From an uncultured Opitutia bacterium (GTDB lineage Bacteria; Verrucomicrobiota; Verrucomicrobiia; Opitutales; UBA953): a DNA stretch of 13,381 nucleotides. The stretch is from contig CAITUF010000278.1 in assembly GCA_903895475.1 (NCBI GenBank), forward strand, positions 1-13,381, in the 5' to 3' direction. The notes under the pieces were generated by a model, which did no database searches, had not been told where the DNA came from, and was given only the letters and a program-made list of their open reading frames with translations. The position numbers and the translations under genes are program-made. This document shows, in pieces, positions 12,447 through 13,381 of the stretch. How positions within the stretch are numbered: position 1 is the first letter of the stretch; the number at the start of each line of letters is the position of its first letter.

Positions 12447-12698
12447 ATGATCAACACCACCGACACCGCTCCCACCGCCCCTCGCCTCTCCATCCGCGTC
12501 CAGGGCGAGAACCCGCTGCACCACCTCTGGAACAACAACGGAACGTGGTGGATCCATTACACGATTCACCCCGACGCCTACACGAAGGCCCGCGTCCGCC
12601 GTTCGTTGCGGACGCACGACCTTGCCACGGCTATCCAACGGCGCGACGAAATCCTCGCTGCGCGCGCCGTTGAAAGCACCTTAGCCCGCGCGGCTTAA
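12447..12698 (+). CDS. Small protein resembling the N-terminal arm of tyrosine recombinases
   Basis: An 83-residue protein. Residues about 23-72 read like the arm DNA-binding region of phage-type integrases: a short turn-rich opening (NPLHHLWNNNGTWWIHYTIH), then VRRSLRTHDLATAIQRRDEIL, which matches the usual RxSLxT-x-D-x-x-x-A-x-x-x-x-D pattern of that region. The rest of a recombinase (core-binding and R-H-R-Y catalytic domains) is absent, and the reading frame ends cleanly. It is therefore a stand-alone domain protein or a decayed remnant; the intact frame and normal codon use favour a real gene. A likely role is DNA binding. The start at 12447 has no Shine-Dalgarno and may be leaderless. 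It converges on the CAP-like gene across a 20-base gap. The domain match is by eye only. Confidence 0.7.
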   Translation: MINTTDTAPTAPRLSIRVQGENPLHHLWNNNGTWWIHYTIHPDAYTKARVRRSLRTHDLATAIQRRDEILAARAVESTLARAA

Positions 12699-12713
12699 GG
12701 CCACAACTGGCCT
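12698..12713. other. A-GGCC-ACAACT-GGCC-T hairpin between convergent genes
   Basis: A five-pair stem AGGCC/GGCCT with a six-base loop begins on the last base of the small gene's stop codon and ends 6 bases before the stop of the opposite gene. It has no U-tract. It may serve as a short shared terminator. Confidence 0.4.
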
Positions 12714-12718
12714 GCGGC

Positions 12719-13381
12719 TCAGTAAAACTCGACGATGTATTCGAGCTTCGCACTCCGCCAGCCTTTGACCGGTAAGGAAACCCCGAAGCGGTTACCGCGC
12801 TTGGGGGCGACTTCAGGCCGAAAGATCACGCACTGGGCGATGCCCATGCCCTCACGAGCCACGCGCACATCCGTCAACTTGAGTTCCTTCAGCCCCTTGG
12901 TGTCTTGCGGAAAACGGGTCGTGCCGCCGAGGAGGTAAACTTTTAGTTCCGGATTGTCCTCCACCCGATAACGACCTGGGTCCAGGGAGATACTCCAAGC
13001 CGGGCTGTTCGGCCAGTAAGCCAGGGGCCAGAAACCAGCCGCCGGAAAACAGACGATGTGCTCGCCCTTACCGGCAGCGTTGCTCGCATCCATCGACCAC
13101 ATCGCGGAATAGCCCCGCACCTGTCCAAAGCCGGTAGCTCCCATCGCAGGATTAAGACACCAGCGACGATGCCCGACCTTAGCGATGTTGGAGGCATCGC
13201 TATCATCCATATAGCCGTTAACGGAACCCGTGAGTCCATCGGGACCGGATGACCAGAAGAGGTTCGAGCGCGAGGTGCCTTCGTAGCCTTTCTTATAAAC
13301 TAATTCATCCAGGCCCGCTGGTTTCGCCGGGGTGTGCTCGATGCGCCCGATCACGCTGCAGAGATAGGCACCGAATTTACA
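12719..13381 (-). CDS. CAP-like (SCP/allergen-type) domain protein, C-terminal part, truncated
   Basis: The frame stays open from its stop (TGA at 12719-12721) through the right window edge, giving about 221 residues of a larger protein. The ATG-less upstream end shows that the true start is outside; a GTG at 13354 is internal. The middle contains SNLFWS, DDSDASNIAKVGHRRWCLNP and GATGFG, of the kind seen in extracellular CAP-superfamily proteins, where the H-R-R-W region supplies a conserved His. The last part (VYLLGG, DVRVAREGMGIAQCVIFRPEVAPKRG and LEYIVEFY) is beta-rich and may be a separate C-terminal domain. Export is likely but the signal sequence is outside. Function is unknown; CAP proteins include proteases, lipid binders and defence proteins. 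The 20-base gap to the plus-strand gene holds a hairpin. Confidence 0.7.
   Translation of the reverse strand, partial: CKFGAYLCSVIGRIEHTPAKPAGLDELVYKKGYEGTSRSNLFWSSGPDGLTGSVNGYMDDSDASNIAKVGHRRWCLNPAMGATGFGQVRGYSAMWSMDASNAAGKGEHIVCFPAAGFWPLAYWPNSPAWSISLDPGRYRVEDNPELKVYLLGGTTRFPQDTKGLKELKLTDVRVAREGMGIAQCVIFRPEVAPKRGNRFGVSLPVKGWRSAKLEYIVEFY

Overview
The window looks like a chromosomal segment of a GC-rich (roughly 60% by eye) Verrucomicrobiota-type bacterium, possibly near Opitutae. The main evidence is a 894-residue protein with the architecture typical of Planctomycetes and Verrucomicrobia: an N-terminal dehydrogenase-like beta-propeller, HEAT-type repeats and a C-terminal CxxCH cytochrome c. 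It sits next to a PQQ-type sugar dehydrogenase and a Tat-exported TIM-barrel epimerase. A truncated secreted protein that seems to lead into autotransporter-type beta repeats fits the same group. The phylum call is an inference from gene families; there is no rRNA in the window.

Layout. (1) 1-884, minus: N-terminal part of a large secreted, probably beta-helical protein, running off the left edge. (2) 1115-2614, plus: secreted endonuclease/exonuclease/phosphatase-family nuclease, ending at a bidirectional terminator. (3) 5346-2675, minus: housekeeping cluster rplY(ctc)-pth-rpsF-ssb-rplI for translation and single-strand DNA binding; rpsR is missing from its usual slot between ssb and rplI. 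(4) 10488-5522, minus: three-gene export operon in the order PQQ sugar dehydrogenase, TIM-barrel epimerase/isomerase, PVC-type cytochrome c protein, closed by a strong terminator. (5) 10668-10955, plus: HU-family nucleoid protein with its own terminator. (6) 11084-11167, plus: tRNA-Leu(CAA). (7) 11192-13381: a loose group of small genes: a DUF4236 membrane protein (minus), an exported coiled-coil protein of unknown role (plus), a small protein resembling the N-terminal arm of tyrosine recombinases (plus), and the C-terminal part of a CAP-like protein (minus) that runs off the right edge.

How the genes work together. The operon in (4) can be read as a cell-envelope oxidation module: the PQQ enzyme would oxidise a sugar, the TIM-barrel protein would rearrange the sugar or its oxidised product, and the cytochrome c protein would take electrons or oxidise another substrate. 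The substrate cannot be read from sequence. The cluster in (3) is core ribosome and replication housekeeping.

No single element is clearly a new system. The best leads are the stand-alone recombinase-arm-like gene (12447-12698) with a possibly leaderless promoter, the structured 244-base region before it with two mutually exclusive hairpins, matching A-GGCC...GGCC-T hairpins starting at the stop codons of two successive plus-strand genes, and the near absence of Shine-Dalgarno sequences in the window.
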